A stretch of DNA of 64,000 bases from Bin80 sp965219915. Lineage in GTDB: Bacteria > Bacteroidota > Rhodothermia > Rhodothermales > Bin80. The stretch lies in NCBI GenBank assembly GCA_965219915.1, contig OZ244794.1, positions 2,542,001 through 2,606,000 of the forward strand, in the 5' to 3' direction. The translations under genes were made by a program, and so were the position numbers. Positions 9,125-17,862 of this stretch are shown one piece after another (the stretch's first letter is position 1; each line of letters opens with the position of its first letter). Below the pieces are notes generated by a model. The model saw only the letters and a list, made by a program, of their open reading frames with translations, had not been told where the DNA came from and made no database searches.

Positions 9125-10249
9125 ATGAATCGCATCCTGATTACTCTGATCACCCTGGCTGTTTCCGGTAGTGCTCTGGCACAAGAAAATCGTACCATTG
9201 ATTTTCCTGATGTGCCTGGATACTATACATTGACCTGCGACCTGCATATGCATACCGTTTTCTCGGATGGAAGCGTTTGGCCAAATATCCGAGTCCAGGA
9301 GGCGCATCGCGATGGACTTGATGCAATAGCCATAACTGATCATCTGGAATATCAGCCACATCGACACGATATCCCGAATCCTGACCGAAACCGCGCCTTT
9401 GACGTTGCTGCGAACGCAAATGGAGACAACCCGCTGATCGTTATTCCCGGCTCCGAAATTACACGGTCCATGCCACCTGGACATGCGAACGCCATCTTCA
9501 TTTCTGATGCCAATGCGTTGGTAGCCCCTATTGATGAAGAAGCAATAGACGCTGTGGAAGTATTTGAAGAAGTTGCACGCCAGGGCGGTTTTGCATTCTG
9601 GAATCATCCCGCGTGGACTTCACAGCGCTCAGATGGCGTAGCAGCACTCGAAGATATGCATAGAGAGCTTATTGCCGCGGAATTGTTACAGGGAGTAGAG
9701 GTGGTTAATCAATTCACCTACTCCGACGAGGCACTCCAGATTGCGCTGGACCATAACTTGGCCATCCTTGGCACAAGCGATATTCATGGACTCGTTGACT
9801 GGGACTTTGAGGTGCCCCAGGGAGGACATCGCCCCGTCACATTGGTGTTTGCAGAAGAGCGAACAGCGGAGGGGATCCATGAAGGCCTGCGTGCCCGTCG
9901 CACCATCGCCTGGCACCGAAATACACTCATTGGTAGGGAATCCGAAATCCTCCCGCTCCTTAACGCTTCAATTACCGTTGCAGGCGCAGAATTCAGGGGA
10001 GGAACCTCAGTCCTGGAAGTCCAGCTAGAAAACCACTCAGATGCCCGCTTCATACTGCGGAACACTTCGGAATGGAGATTTCACGAGGATATTGATATCC
10101 TGGAGGTTAGCCCCCATACCACAACAACATTTGCACTCAAAACACTCGAACAGGATGACCCCTACCTGATATCCTTTGAGGTGTTAAATGCGGTTACCGC
10201 GCCAAACACGCACCCGGAAATAACCCTTACCGTCACAACCAACGACTGA
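9125..10249 (+). CDS. Secreted PHP-domain phosphoesterase-like protein
   Basis: A 374-residue protein with a Sec signal (residues 1-19, ending GSALA). The PHP metal-binding motifs follow in order: DLHMHTVFSDGS (about 38-49), AITDHLEY (about 74-81), FWNHPAW (about 157-163) and TSDIHG (about 217-222). PHP proteins are metal-dependent phosphoesterases of DNA, nucleotides or small phosphates. A signal peptide puts this one in the periplasm, where a phosphate-scavenging or signalling role is possible but unproven. The last 100 residues look like an extra beta domain. It diverges from pyk with a 90-bp intergenic region and is followed by a small lipoprotein gene. Confidence 0.8.
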   Translation: MNRILITLITLAVSGSALAQENRTIDFPDVPGYYTLTCDLHMHTVFSDGSVWPNIRVQEAHRDGLDAIAITDHLEYQPHRHDIPNPDRNRAFDVAANANGDNPLIVIPGSEITRSMPPGHANAIFISDANALVAPIDEEAIDAVEVFEEVARQGGFAFWNHPAWTSQRSDGVAALEDMHRELIAAELLQGVEVVNQFTYSDEALQIALDHNLAILGTSDIHGLVDWDFEVPQGGHRPVTLVFAEERTAEGIHEGLRARRTIAWHRNTLIGRESEILPLLNASITVAGAEFRGGTSVLEVQLENHSDARFILRNTSEWRFHEDIDILEVSPHTTTTFALKTLEQDDPYLISFEVLNAVTAPNTHPEITLTVTTND

Positions 10250-10325
10250 CACTCACGTTACTTTCGCGGCTTTTGAGGCGTATAATGGTAAACAGAACAT
10301 TTTCAACTACTCAAAACCAGAGTCC

Positions 10326-10754
10326 ATGAAACGTTTCCTATTGCTCGCTCTTTTGGTCGCAGGCTGCGCAACCACACAGAGCCTACCTGCGGAAGATCGC
10401 TCGCGTACCTATTCCCTGGATTACGATCTCGTGTTTGACGCCACCGTACAGGCACTTGCCGAGGAAGGATTTGCAATCATCGACGCGGAGAAAGACGAGG
10501 GCATCGTTAACACGGATTACCGTGCCGAGGGCGCTTTCTTTGCATTTTTATCCAGGCCCACGCGCATGAAAGTTTCAGCATTGATAACTCGGGCTGACAA
10601 CGGAGTCCATGTCCTGCTAAATTTCGATCTGCAGGACGCCAATCCATCAGTAGAATCCGGTAATCTGTATAACGCGCGCTCCATGTCCCCGCGACAAGCC
10701 CGGAGATATTATCGGGAGATCTTCGGGGAGATTGAAGAACTACTTTTCGATTAA
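10326..10754 (+). CDS. Small outer-membrane-type lipoprotein, function unknown
   Basis: 142 residues with a lipoprotein signal MKRFLLLALLVAGC (lipobox VAGC, Cys14). The mature part (about 25-140) alternates strands and helices and contains EEGFAIIDAEKDEGIVNTDY, a pattern seen in BamC/NlpB-like repeats and related lipoproteins. I do not assign a function. It follows the PHP gene by 76 bp on the same strand and may be co-transcribed. Its 3' end converges with the PhoX-type gene, leaving only 22 bp between the two stop codons. Confidence 0.7.
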   Translation: MKRFLLLALLVAGCATTQSLPAEDRSRTYSLDYDLVFDATVQALAEEGFAIIDAEKDEGIVNTDYRAEGAFFAFLSRPTRMKVSALITRADNGVHVLLNFDLQDANPSVESGNLYNARSMSPRQARRYYREIFGEIEELLFD

Positions 10755-10776
10755 CATCAGCCACACGAAAAGTCCG

Positions 10777-12138
10777 TCAGACCCATTGGCCTGTGATGGC
10801 CAGGGTCAGCCCATCGTGCTGAATATTTACAAACAGTGTCGTTCCGTCTGGAGAGAACGTTGCGCCGGCCATCTCGGAGTTGCTGACTGCATTGCGGGCG
10901 AACTTGTAGAGCTCTCCTTCGGGGGTTACTCCGACAAGAAACTGCTCATTTGAGCCGTCTTCGCAAACGATCAGATCGCCCCATGGCGCTACGGTCAGGT
11001 TATCTGCATTTTCTATAAGGCCCGGATCATTCGGCTCGATGAACAGCTCGAGCGTTCTGTCGGGGATTAGTCGCCAAATTTGACCACATTCGGCTTTTCC
11101 TCCATTTGTGCAGGCAAAGTACACCGCATCGTTGCCATACCACATCCCCTCCCCCCGTGCAAATCTGGCCGCTCCCTGATCGAACCCCCGAAGACGCAGA
11201 TCATCCAACGGCGCCTCGACGTCATCAATATCCAGCCAATCTATTTCCAGTTGGGTCCCGACAGAGACTGTTTGTGCATCCCAGTTGCGTGTATCCAGGC
11301 TGGGCTGGTTTCTGACTCGAAGCGCCTGAAGTCGACCGCCTGCTGCGATATCTGACGGATCGTCCGGTATGAATCGATAGATGAGACCGTCATGCGTATC
11401 CTCTGTTTGATAAACAATGCTTGTAGCTGGATCTACAGCCACTGCTTCCCGATTGAACCGCCCCATTGCGCGGAGTGGTTCAGGGATGGCAATCGTCGGC
11501 GTCGCGCTTGCCGGTACCTGAAAAGCGTAGCCGTGATCCTTGGCTGCTCCGTCTTCCCCTGCCCTTGTAGTGATTTCTTCGCACGTAATCCAGGTATTCC
11601 ACGGTGTAGGCCCACCCGCACAATTGCGCAGTGTGCCCGCGAGGCTCAGATATTGTGAAACCAGTTCTTGTCTAACGGTATCGTACACGAATGTTGTGGT
11701 ACCTCCCAGTGCAGGATTTTCATTCGCACCTGCATCATAAAGGAGATTGGGATCTAAGTTGCCCAAAAGTGCATTGTCTGGACCAAAGGCTCCCATAGCT
11801 GGAGCTGCCCCAGGGTTAACCTCATGATTTCGTACGACAATCGCCTGTCCAGAGGGCCCTCCGAAAGCAGCCATGCCATCTGCTGCGCCAGGTACATAAA
11901 AGCCATCATTCATTGGGTCACCTACCCGGGAAACAATCTTATAACTGAATCCCGCGGGTAAATCCATGATTCCACCGGGATCCGATACCAACGGCCCGAA
12001 CCTCTCCTTCAGCGGTGTGCGTGAAGGATTACAGCCCATAAAAGCATGTAGTCCAGAAAAACCCAATGCAAATGCACCGGATGTGCGAAGGAATTGACGA
12101 CGAGAAGCAACTGTGTCAAACTTGTGAAGAGACTGCAT
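10777..12138 (-). CDS. PhoX-type (DUF839) alkaline phosphatase, Tat-exported
   Basis: 453 residues. The N-terminus has a twin-arginine signal (SRRQFLRTSGAFALGF) ending in a possible lipobox-like FMGC, so the protein may be a Tat-exported lipoprotein. The rest reads as the PhoX/DUF839 beta-propeller: MDLPAGFSYKIVSRVG, VVRNHEVNPG, NCAGGPTPWNTWITCEE, FNREAVAVDPAT, VYQTEDTHDGLIYRFIP and NLTVAPWGDLIVCEDG. Known PhoX enzymes are Ca/Fe-dependent phosphomonoesterases released under phosphate limitation. Periplasmic phosphate scavenging is the likely role here. No Pho-box was identified. Confidence 0.85.
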   Translation of the reverse strand: MQSLHKFDTVASRRQFLRTSGAFALGFSGLHAFMGCNPSRTPLKERFGPLVSDPGGIMDLPAGFSYKIVSRVGDPMNDGFYVPGAADGMAAFGGPSGQAIVVRNHEVNPGAAPAMGAFGPDNALLGNLDPNLLYDAGANENPALGGTTTFVYDTVRQELVSQYLSLAGTLRNCAGGPTPWNTWITCEEITTRAGEDGAAKDHGYAFQVPASATPTIAIPEPLRAMGRFNREAVAVDPATSIVYQTEDTHDGLIYRFIPDDPSDIAAGGRLQALRVRNQPSLDTRNWDAQTVSVGTQLEIDWLDIDDVEAPLDDLRLRGFDQGAARFARGEGMWYGNDAVYFACTNGGKAECGQIWRLIPDRTLELFIEPNDPGLIENADNLTVAPWGDLIVCEDGSNEQFLVGVTPEGELYKFARNAVSNSEMAGATFSPDGTTLFVNIQHDGLTLAITGQWV

Positions 12139-12567
12139 GGGGCACGAAATATTGTTGTTTATCGAATGATCAATGACCAGGATGACGATACGCCTGACTA
12201 GGATCTTTACGATCCATGGAACACAATCGGGGCCCGTCGCAAAGTGAAATGGATTTCAACCATGATTATCTAACACTTGTAAATCAATAAAATCAGAACA
12301 AATTCGAAACCCTGTTCTTCGAGAAGCTTTCACTCAGCGAGGCGGGAATAGCCGAACTCACTCAACTCTTACCATTTAGCCGTGTGGAATAGAACCAAGG
12401 TAAACCGCAAAGAAACTTCAAGTATGCGAATAGATCCGAATTATGATGAGTGATATTGATCAGCCGCCGCCACAACCGCCTCCAATGTTCCTCGAGGCGT
12501 TTATACTCCCACATCATCCACAGGATCAGAGGTTGATCCATACACCGCAGGACCCTGTGTACCTCAG
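12139..12567. other. Non-coding or decayed stretch left of the insertion sequence
   Basis: About 430 bp between the PhoX-type gene and the left target-site repeat. It holds only a short minus-strand frame (12362-12592) that starts inside the duplicated target sequence and has no recognisable motifs. The first 100 bp should contain the phoX promoter. Nothing else was recognised. Confidence 0.4.
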
Positions 12568-12633
12568 AATTGAAGCTTGAAGGCTGCACCATAGTCGTGA
12601 ATCAATCCTCGCACCCTGCCTGCTATTGAGTTT
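12568..12633 (+). repeat. Left copy of 66-bp direct repeat (target-site duplication)
   Basis: This 66-bp stretch, starting AATTGAAGCTTGAAGGCTGC and ending TGCTATTGAGTTT, recurs without any mismatch at 14648-14713. The inner edge of each copy coincides with the end of the 13-bp inverted repeats of the insertion sequence. The pair is therefore best read as the target duplicated at insertion. Identity indicates a recent event. Confidence 0.9.
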
Positions 12634-14647
12634 CCTGACTTCGACAATTTGTAACTCTCTGAAAGTTAAAAGAGCCCCATTACCAGGGGCATAGGATTTT
12701 TTTTGGGGGTGTCCCGGACAATTTGAACACTACAAAGACGGTCTATCAGGCCGTTTTTTGCGGCCTTAATTCCAGACGTCAGCAACCACTTGAGGCGCGG
12801 GTTACTGGTCTTTTTCTACGGGTACGGTCTGGCGCTGAATCGTCAACCCCAGCGCTTTGTAAAGTCGAACTTTTGTACTGTTGGCCGCCGAGGGAATCGC
12901 GAAATGACGCTTGGTGGTGTTGTCCCGTACTACGGACACCTCTACTTCACGCAACTGAGCCAAAATCTGACCCTCACTGATGGGCGCTTCGGCGCCATGC
13001 CGCGTGTTGTAGAGTCGACGCAGAATGCGCAGCATCGCAAAGGCCGCAAAGCAAATGGCAATGTGCGCGCGGACCCGGCGCTCAGTCCAGTGAAACACCG
13101 GACGAATCGCCAGGGTGTGCTTCAATACCCGAAAGCCCTCCTCAATCTGCCATAAACCCCCGTACTGCGCATACACTTGCTGACCGGATGACGCCTTGAG
13201 ACTCGTCCATACCCCATGCAGGCCCTCCAATTGACGATCCCTTTCAATGGCCGCCGCATTCAGCTTCACCGCACCCCGTTTAACTTTCAAGTAACGACCG
13301 TTCCGGCCAGATCCCTTGACCCCGGACGCCAAACGCTTACGGGCTTTCTTTATCGCTTGCTCCCGCTCGTGGGCGTCCTTGGCCGCACGCTTCGGACAAT
13401 AGCGCAATATGAGCCGACGACCCCCAATGCTCACTTCGGTCACCTTGCGCCCATCCGCAGTTGCCTGCCACGTAAGCGTGCCGGTAACCTTGCGCAGTTG
13501 TTCCGCCTTCATCGAGCGCAACCGGGCCGCAACCACATAGTCATGACCCATACTGTGCAGTAACGCCACATTGTCCGCACTCAGCATCCCGGCATCCGCC
13601 ACAAATACCACGCGGTCCAGCGCAAAACGCGCCTTCAACGACGCGATCGCTGGCCCCAGCGTCTTTACGTCCGCGGTATTGCCTTCAAACAGCTCATAGC
13701 CCACCGGCAATCCGTCTCGGGTCTGCATCAAAGCCAATACCACCTGCACACGGTTGTGCTTACCATCTTTACTGTATCCCTTCTTGCGGAGTTCGTCCGA
13801 CTTGTCCGACGCAAACGACAGCGTGGTGACATCAAAAAACAGCACATCCAGCTTGCCCCCGAGCAAGTCGGTCACTTCCCGGGCCACAATAGACTGCAAC
13901 CGCGCAATGCGCCGATCATCAACCGCATCCATCATGCGGTAAAACTTGTGTACCGGCACTTCCACGCCATCCTCCTTTGACAACTGCCGCGCATGAGCCA
14001 GCTTGCTGTCCCCTGGAGCCGCCAAACGCAACAACACCGCCTGCCTGAACAGACGCGCGGCCATCGCATGCCGTGTGGAAAACAACCGATCTAACCCCAT
14101 ACGCGCATACAAGGCCCCAAAAACCTCATGAAAGCCCACGCAGACCCGCTTGACCTCCTCGAGCTTGCGGATGTCCGCCAGCGGGATGGGCTGCTTGGAC
14201 TGCTTACGGTGTCGGGCCTCCAGTACGGCATTGGCACTATGCTCCGATGGAAACAAGGTGGGCTGCACACTCTCTTCTATCCGCAGACGTTCCTGTTCCG
14301 CGATGTGCAGGAGGGCCTCCAATGCGGGGCCTTCGGGGGCCGTGCCCATATGGCGCACGATCTTCTGCCGCACTTTGCCGTCTTTCGTGCGGTCATTGCG
14401 CACGATCTGGACGGCGATGTTTTGGGTCGTCTTGCGTTTGAGTTTGCGTACGAACATGGTACCCGTAATATACGGCACGCCGCTCAATTATACAAGTCCC
14501 AAAATAAACTGAACACTACAAAACTGGATGCCGGAAATTAAGGCCAAAATGGCCCGAAACACCCCAAAAATGCCCCGAAATCACCCGAAAATGGCCAAAA
14601 ATGCCCCTTCACGACCCCCGAGTCAGCTCGTACCTGTCGAAGTCAGG
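12634..14647 (-). mobile_element. IS1634-family insertion sequence, complete (2014 bp)
   Basis: The element is bounded by perfect 13-bp terminal inverted repeats: CCTGACTTCGACA at 12634-12646 and its reverse complement at 14635-14647. It carries one transposase gene on the minus strand and is flanked by a perfect 66-bp direct repeat. IS1634 of Mycoplasma mycoides is known for about 13-bp ends and unusually long, variable target duplications, which fits. Inside, a second layer of repeats brackets the transposase: TGAACACTACAAA as a direct repeat (12724-12736 and 14510-14522) and GGCCTTAATTCC as an imperfect inverted repeat (12762-12773 and about 14533-14545). The right arm (14541-14606) has short phrases of the AAAATGGCC/CCCGAAA type repeated several times. 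Confidence 0.93.
12802..14457 (-). CDS. IS1634-family transposase (IS4-type DDE)
   Basis: DDE transposase of 551 residues, starting MFVRKLKRKTTQ at 14457; the open frame extends 10 codons further upstream but this start matches the family. The three catalytic acids are visible: Asp in DVLFFDVTTLSF, Asp in VFVADAGMLSADN, and Glu in GLWQIEEGFRVLKHTL, the counterpart of the IS4 YREK signature. Between the last two lies the beta-rich insertion with a Lys/Arg-rich loop (about 355-405) typical of this family. The frame is intact and the element's ends are perfect, so it may still be mobile. It fills nearly the whole element. Confidence 0.93.
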   Translation of the reverse strand: MFVRKLKRKTTQNIAVQIVRNDRTKDGKVRQKIVRHMGTAPEGPALEALLHIAEQERLRIEESVQPTLFPSEHSANAVLEARHRKQSKQPIPLADIRKLEEVKRVCVGFHEVFGALYARMGLDRLFSTRHAMAARLFRQAVLLRLAAPGDSKLAHARQLSKEDGVEVPVHKFYRMMDAVDDRRIARLQSIVAREVTDLLGGKLDVLFFDVTTLSFASDKSDELRKKGYSKDGKHNRVQVVLALMQTRDGLPVGYELFEGNTADVKTLGPAIASLKARFALDRVVFVADAGMLSADNVALLHSMGHDYVVAARLRSMKAEQLRKVTGTLTWQATADGRKVTEVSIGGRRLILRYCPKRAAKDAHEREQAIKKARKRLASGVKGSGRNGRYLKVKRGAVKLNAAAIERDRQLEGLHGVWTSLKASSGQQVYAQYGGLWQIEEGFRVLKHTLAIRPVFHWTERRVRAHIAICFAAFAMLRILRRLYNTRHGAEAPISEGQILAQLREVEVSVVRDNTTKRHFAIPSAANSTKVRLYKALGLTIQRQTVPVEKDQ

Positions 14648-14850
14648 AATTGAAGCTTGAAGGCTGCACCATAGTCGTGAATCAATCCTCGCACCCTGCC
14701 TGCTATTGAGTTTGACACCACAGTGAAGTAGTTATACCCATGCTCAGAGGAATACTCTTCTTCATAGGTGAGGGAGACCGTTTGCTCCGATCTAACCGCA
14801 AGTTCCCGCGTTACCGCACTCTCCAGACAAGTATGACTCTCATCGCCCAA
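14623..14850 (-). pseudogene. Short unknown open frame, 3' end altered by the insertion sequence
   Basis: About 75 codons with a possible TTG start and no ATG. The composition is protein-like (SEQTVSLTYEEEYSSEHGYN) but no family was recognised. A stop codon lies 12 codons upstream of the TTG, so no longer gene continues here in frame. Before insertion it would have ended KLQF followed by a stop; it now ends a few codons inside the element. It could be the tail of a decayed gene or chance. Confidence 0.25.
14648..14713 (+). repeat. Right copy of 66-bp direct repeat (target-site duplication)
   Basis: Exact second copy of 12568-12633, abutting the right inverted repeat of the insertion sequence. 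On the minus strand it contains the last codons of the short open frame at 14623-14850. In the uninterrupted sequence that frame would have ended with a TGA at the left junction. Now it reads six extra codons into the element. Confidence 0.9.
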
Positions 14851-14884
14851 CTGCCCACCACCCCAAGGTCCACCATTGTATTAC

Positions 14885-15387
14885 TTGTAACATCCTGCAA
14901 CTAGTGATCCCAAGCAACTCAAACGGTCGTGAATCGAAGCGCGCATCCGAATGTGCCGAAAGGTGCTTGATGCTATGCCCCGAAAACACTACCGAGGAAC
15001 GTTTACGGCTACTTTGTCAGATACTCGCAGATATTCAGCGTAGACTTTGCCGGCAACGATCATAACCCAAACAAACCTTCCAACACACTGAATTCCAAAG
15101 AATTGAATTCTCGGAATAGACTATATAAACCTCAGCTTCTTGGACCACATCGTCATGCGTGACCTCTGATATCTCCCACGGAGACTGAATTCAAACAATT
15201 AATTGGCATCTTGAATACGTACTCCCGTTGTTGATGAAGTGGTTGATTGAATCCCTAAGCAGTATCCAAAACAAACGAAGAAATTCATCCCGAATCTATC
15301 CCAATTCGTTAACGTTCTTTATGAATCCGAGGGGATAGCTACCTTATCAGTGGAAATTTCCTCAATCATAAACTCGCAAGAAAGAGC
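14885..15387. other. A/T-rich stretch between insertion sequence and AlbA_2 gene
   Basis: About 500 bp without a convincing gene. It contains a run of imperfect GAATTC-centred palindromes (around 15090-15115 and 15185-15192). The promoter of the AlbA_2 gene must be here, but no clear -10/-35 pair was chosen. The region may contain decayed accessory DNA. Confidence 0.35.
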
Positions 15388-16830
15388 GTGAGCCGAGATA
15401 AACTTGCTGAAATTATTGCCTTGGGTGAAAGCAGTACGGTTGAGTTCAAAAGCTCCGGTATGTCTAACCTCGGACGGGAGATCTGTGCGTTTGCTAATTC
15501 GTCAGGTGGTATGATTTTGCTAGGTGTCACAGACAAGGGTGACATCGTTGGAGTGTCTGATAGCAATCGCCTCAAATCCAAGATTCAGAACATTGCCCGT
15601 TCGGCTGATCCACCCATCACCATAGAAATTGAACGCTTAGAACCCGTCAACTGTATCAAGATTCCGCCTCAAAGAGGAAAGCCTTTCTCGTTCGGTGGCA
15701 AATTTTATCTTCGGGAGGGAGCGAACAGCCAGCAAATGTCACGAGATGAAGTCCGCAGGTTTTTTGACCACGAGGGGCTCATCCACTTTGATGAAAGTAT
15801 CTGTCACAAATTTTCTCTGGATTCCGATCTAGAAGAAAAAAATTGGGACCTATTCAGAATCCGTGCCAATATATCTGATGAAATGGCACCTGAACATGCT
15901 TTGCAAAACCTCAACTTGGTCAATGAACATCTCCAAGTTACCAATGCTGGTGCTTGGTTGCTGGCGACAGACATTCGCAAGTTCCACAGCAGTGCGGACA
16001 TCTCGTGCGGTCTATTCATGGGTACAGATAAAGTACAAATACTTGACCGCCGTGACTTTCACGGAGACATTTATTCTATGATCAATGAGACAATGACATG
16101 GATTCTCTCAAAGATCAATGTGGAGCTCATCATTAAACAGCTGAAACGGGAGGAACGTCCCGAACTTCCCAAAGAAGCAATTCGAGAAGCCGTGGTCAAC
16201 GCTTTTGCCCACCGCAGCTATCGTTCAACAGCCAATGTGCAAGTCTACCTATTCTCGGATCGCTTGGAGATCGTCAGCCCTGGAGGATTGCCAGTTGGCA
16301 TGACCGAGGCCGACCTAGGGGTCAAAAGCGTCCCAAGAAACCCACTTCTGTTCAATCTTCTATATCGAATGAATGCAGTTGAACATATCGGGTCTGGCAT
16401 CCGCCGTATTCGCAAGCTTTGCCGCGAACACGGAGTAATTGAGCCAGTGATTGAAGTATCCGAAAACTGGGTTACCACGACATTCCCGCGCTCGAAAACA
16501 TCGGTCGAAAATCAAACCGGTGCAGTATCCGAGTGGGATTCATCCCAAGTTGGGACCAAGTCGGGACTAAGTCGGGACCAAGTCGGGACCAAGTTGGGAC
16601 TAAGTCGGGACCAAGTCAAACTCATTCATGAATGTGAAAATGAAAAAACAGCTGGAGAACTGATGCAAGCAATTGGCAGAATTAACCGTAGTAAGTTTCG
16701 AGAAAAAGTTCTCAGACCACTCATGAGAGCAGGTCTATTAGAAATGACTATCCCTGACAAACCACGAAGCAGACATCAGAGATATCGTCTGACAGATGCG
16801 GGAAAAACTCTCCTGAATTCCCTGCGGTAA
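15388..16830 (+). CDS. Schlafen AlbA_2 / ATPase-like regulator with winged helix
   Basis: 480 residues in the family often annotated as ATP-binding or RecG-like putative transcriptional regulator. The N-terminal AlbA_2 (Schlafen) domain (about 5-115) begins LGESSTVEFKSSG and has FANSSGGMILLGV. The middle part (about 150-390) has the GHKL ATPase-like segment EAIREAVVNAFAHRSY (about 262-277) and PGGLPVGMT. The C-terminal 75 residues form a winged helix (RINRSKFREKVLRPLMRAGLLE). A repeat, VGTKSGLSRDQ/VGTKLGLSRDQ, links the two halves. The start is GTG at 15388, the only in-frame start after the upstream stop. It lies next to an insertion sequence and converges with the oxidase operon, 8 bp apart. 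Its role is unknown; Schlafen-type domains occur in regulation and in defence. Confidence 0.8.
   Translation: MSRDKLAEIIALGESSTVEFKSSGMSNLGREICAFANSSGGMILLGVTDKGDIVGVSDSNRLKSKIQNIARSADPPITIEIERLEPVNCIKIPPQRGKPFSFGGKFYLREGANSQQMSRDEVRRFFDHEGLIHFDESICHKFSLDSDLEEKNWDLFRIRANISDEMAPEHALQNLNLVNEHLQVTNAGAWLLATDIRKFHSSADISCGLFMGTDKVQILDRRDFHGDIYSMINETMTWILSKINVELIIKQLKREERPELPKEAIREAVVNAFAHRSYRSTANVQVYLFSDRLEIVSPGGLPVGMTEADLGVKSVPRNPLLFNLLYRMNAVEHIGSGIRRIRKLCREHGVIEPVIEVSENWVTTTFPRSKTSVENQTGAVSEWDSSQVGTKSGLSRDQVGTKLGLSRDQVKLIHECENEKTAGELMQAIGRINRSKFREKVLRPLMRAGLLEMTIPDKPRSRHQRYRLTDAGKTLLNSLR
16550..16615 (+). repeat. Six tandem 11-bp repeats inside the AlbA_2 gene
   Basis: Six consecutive 11-bp units of consensus TCGGGACCAAG (variants begin TT or have ACTAAG). 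Because 11 is not a multiple of 3, three units (33 bp) encode one 11-residue protein repeat, VGTKxGLSRDQ. Gain or loss of one or two units would shift the frame and remove the winged helix, while changes of three units would keep it. Confidence 0.9.
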
Positions 16831-16838
16831 ACGGCTTG

Positions 16839-17186
16839 TCACTCCGATCCCACAGGCTCGATGGTCAATTCGGTGGTTCCAGGCTCGGTTATACCGATGA
16901 CTCCCCTGAGCTCCGTATCCGCCAGAGTGAGTGTCAGAAATACGATGGCAAAAACGACCCCCAGCACCAACACCAGCAAGTTGACTTTATTGTCATACTT
17001 AAGGGCCATGAAAACCAATGCAACCAATATCGCCTTGGATCCTGCGATAGCAAGGGCCAATGGTACATTCACAAGTCCCAGATCAATTTGAGCAGTGATC
17101 ACTGTAGCCAATGTAAGAAACAGCAGCAAGCCGAAAACAATCGCGAGCGTACGAATTGGGATAATATGATGATGCCCCTGTGCCAT
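16839..17186 (-). CDS. Cytochrome c oxidase subunit IV-type protein (caa3 operon)
   Basis: 115 residues with three hydrophobic helices (about 11-31, 38-60 and 68-88) in the pattern of the bacterial subunit IV (CtaF/COX4_pro) family. It opens MAQGHHHIIP, a His-rich start, and has AGSKAILVALVFMALKYDNK in the helix II region. The small fourth subunit stabilises the oxidase complex in the inner membrane. It is the last gene of the 12-gene operon, 10 bp after ctaE. Confidence 0.85.
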   Translation of the reverse strand: MAQGHHHIIPIRTLAIVFGLLLFLTLATVITAQIDLGLVNVPLALAIAGSKAILVALVFMALKYDNKVNLLVLVLGVVFAIVFLTLTLADTELRGVIGITEPGTTELTIEPVGSE

Positions 17187-17196
17187 GAGGTGGTCT

Positions 17197-17859
17197 CTAT
17201 ATCAGATACAGTAAAGGAAACAGGAAAATCCAGATTATATCTACCAGGTGCCAATACAGTCCGGTCAGCTCAACTGGGGTATACCACTGAGGTGAAAAGT
17301 GTCCTCGTGCAACTCGCGTTACAAGCCACACAAACACGCCCATACCCACCAACACATGGACCCCGTGTATACCCGTCATCACGAAATAAATACTGAAAAA
17401 CTGCGGAGCGAATGGAATGTCGTATGTCGAGTAATCTTTGCCATCAATGATCCCATGCGGCTCAAATCCAGCCCCAGGAAACACTCCATGTGAAAATTTA
17501 CCAGAGTACTCAAAGTATTTCACAACCATAAAGATCGCTGCACACAGCAGCGTCATGAGCAGTAGCACGACCACTTTTTCGTTCTCGCCTTTTTGGATAA
17601 AGTGAATTGAAAGGGCTACGGTAAAGCTCGAAGCTAGAAGCACGACGGTGTTCAGCGCACCCAGGCGCCAGTCCAGCAGCTCACTGGCCTGTGCGAACAC
17701 CTCTGGATGCCAGGAGCGGTAGACCGCATAGGCCACGAACATGCCGGAAAAGAGCAGAATCTCCGTCACAAGAAACAACCACATGCCCAGCTTTGCCGCA
17801 TCGAACTGCTGCTCATGGTTGACGAAGTAGTGTTTCAGCGTTGTTCCTGTACTGCTCAT
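17197..17859 (-). CDS. ctaE: Cytochrome c oxidase subunit III (caa3)
   Basis: 220 residues, with five predicted membrane helices. Subunit III signatures include KLGMWLFLVTEILLFSGMF (about 19-37), a long helical loop near 105-150, VMTGIHGVHVLVGMGV, and GLYWHLVDIIWIFLFPLLYL at the end. It forms part of the A2-type caa3 oxygen reductase in the inner membrane. It follows ctaD by 3 bp, which suggests coupled translation. Confidence 0.93.
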   Translation of the reverse strand: MSSTGTTLKHYFVNHEQQFDAAKLGMWLFLVTEILLFSGMFVAYAVYRSWHPEVFAQASELLDWRLGALNTVVLLASSFTVALSIHFIQKGENEKVVVLLLMTLLCAAIFMVVKYFEYSGKFSHGVFPGAGFEPHGIIDGKDYSTYDIPFAPQFFSIYFVMTGIHGVHVLVGMGVFVWLVTRVARGHFSPQWYTPVELTGLYWHLVDIIWIFLFPLLYLI

Positions 17860-17862
17860 CTC

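Noticed and set aside
9098..9607. 169-codon minus-strand frame antisense to the PHP protein
   Set aside because: The plus-strand gene has a signal peptide and complete PHP metal motifs; the antisense frame has none.
12362..12592. 76-codon minus-strand frame left of the insertion sequence
   Set aside because: It starts inside the duplicated target sequence, has no homologue I recognise and its frame does not continue across the reconstructed uninterrupted site.
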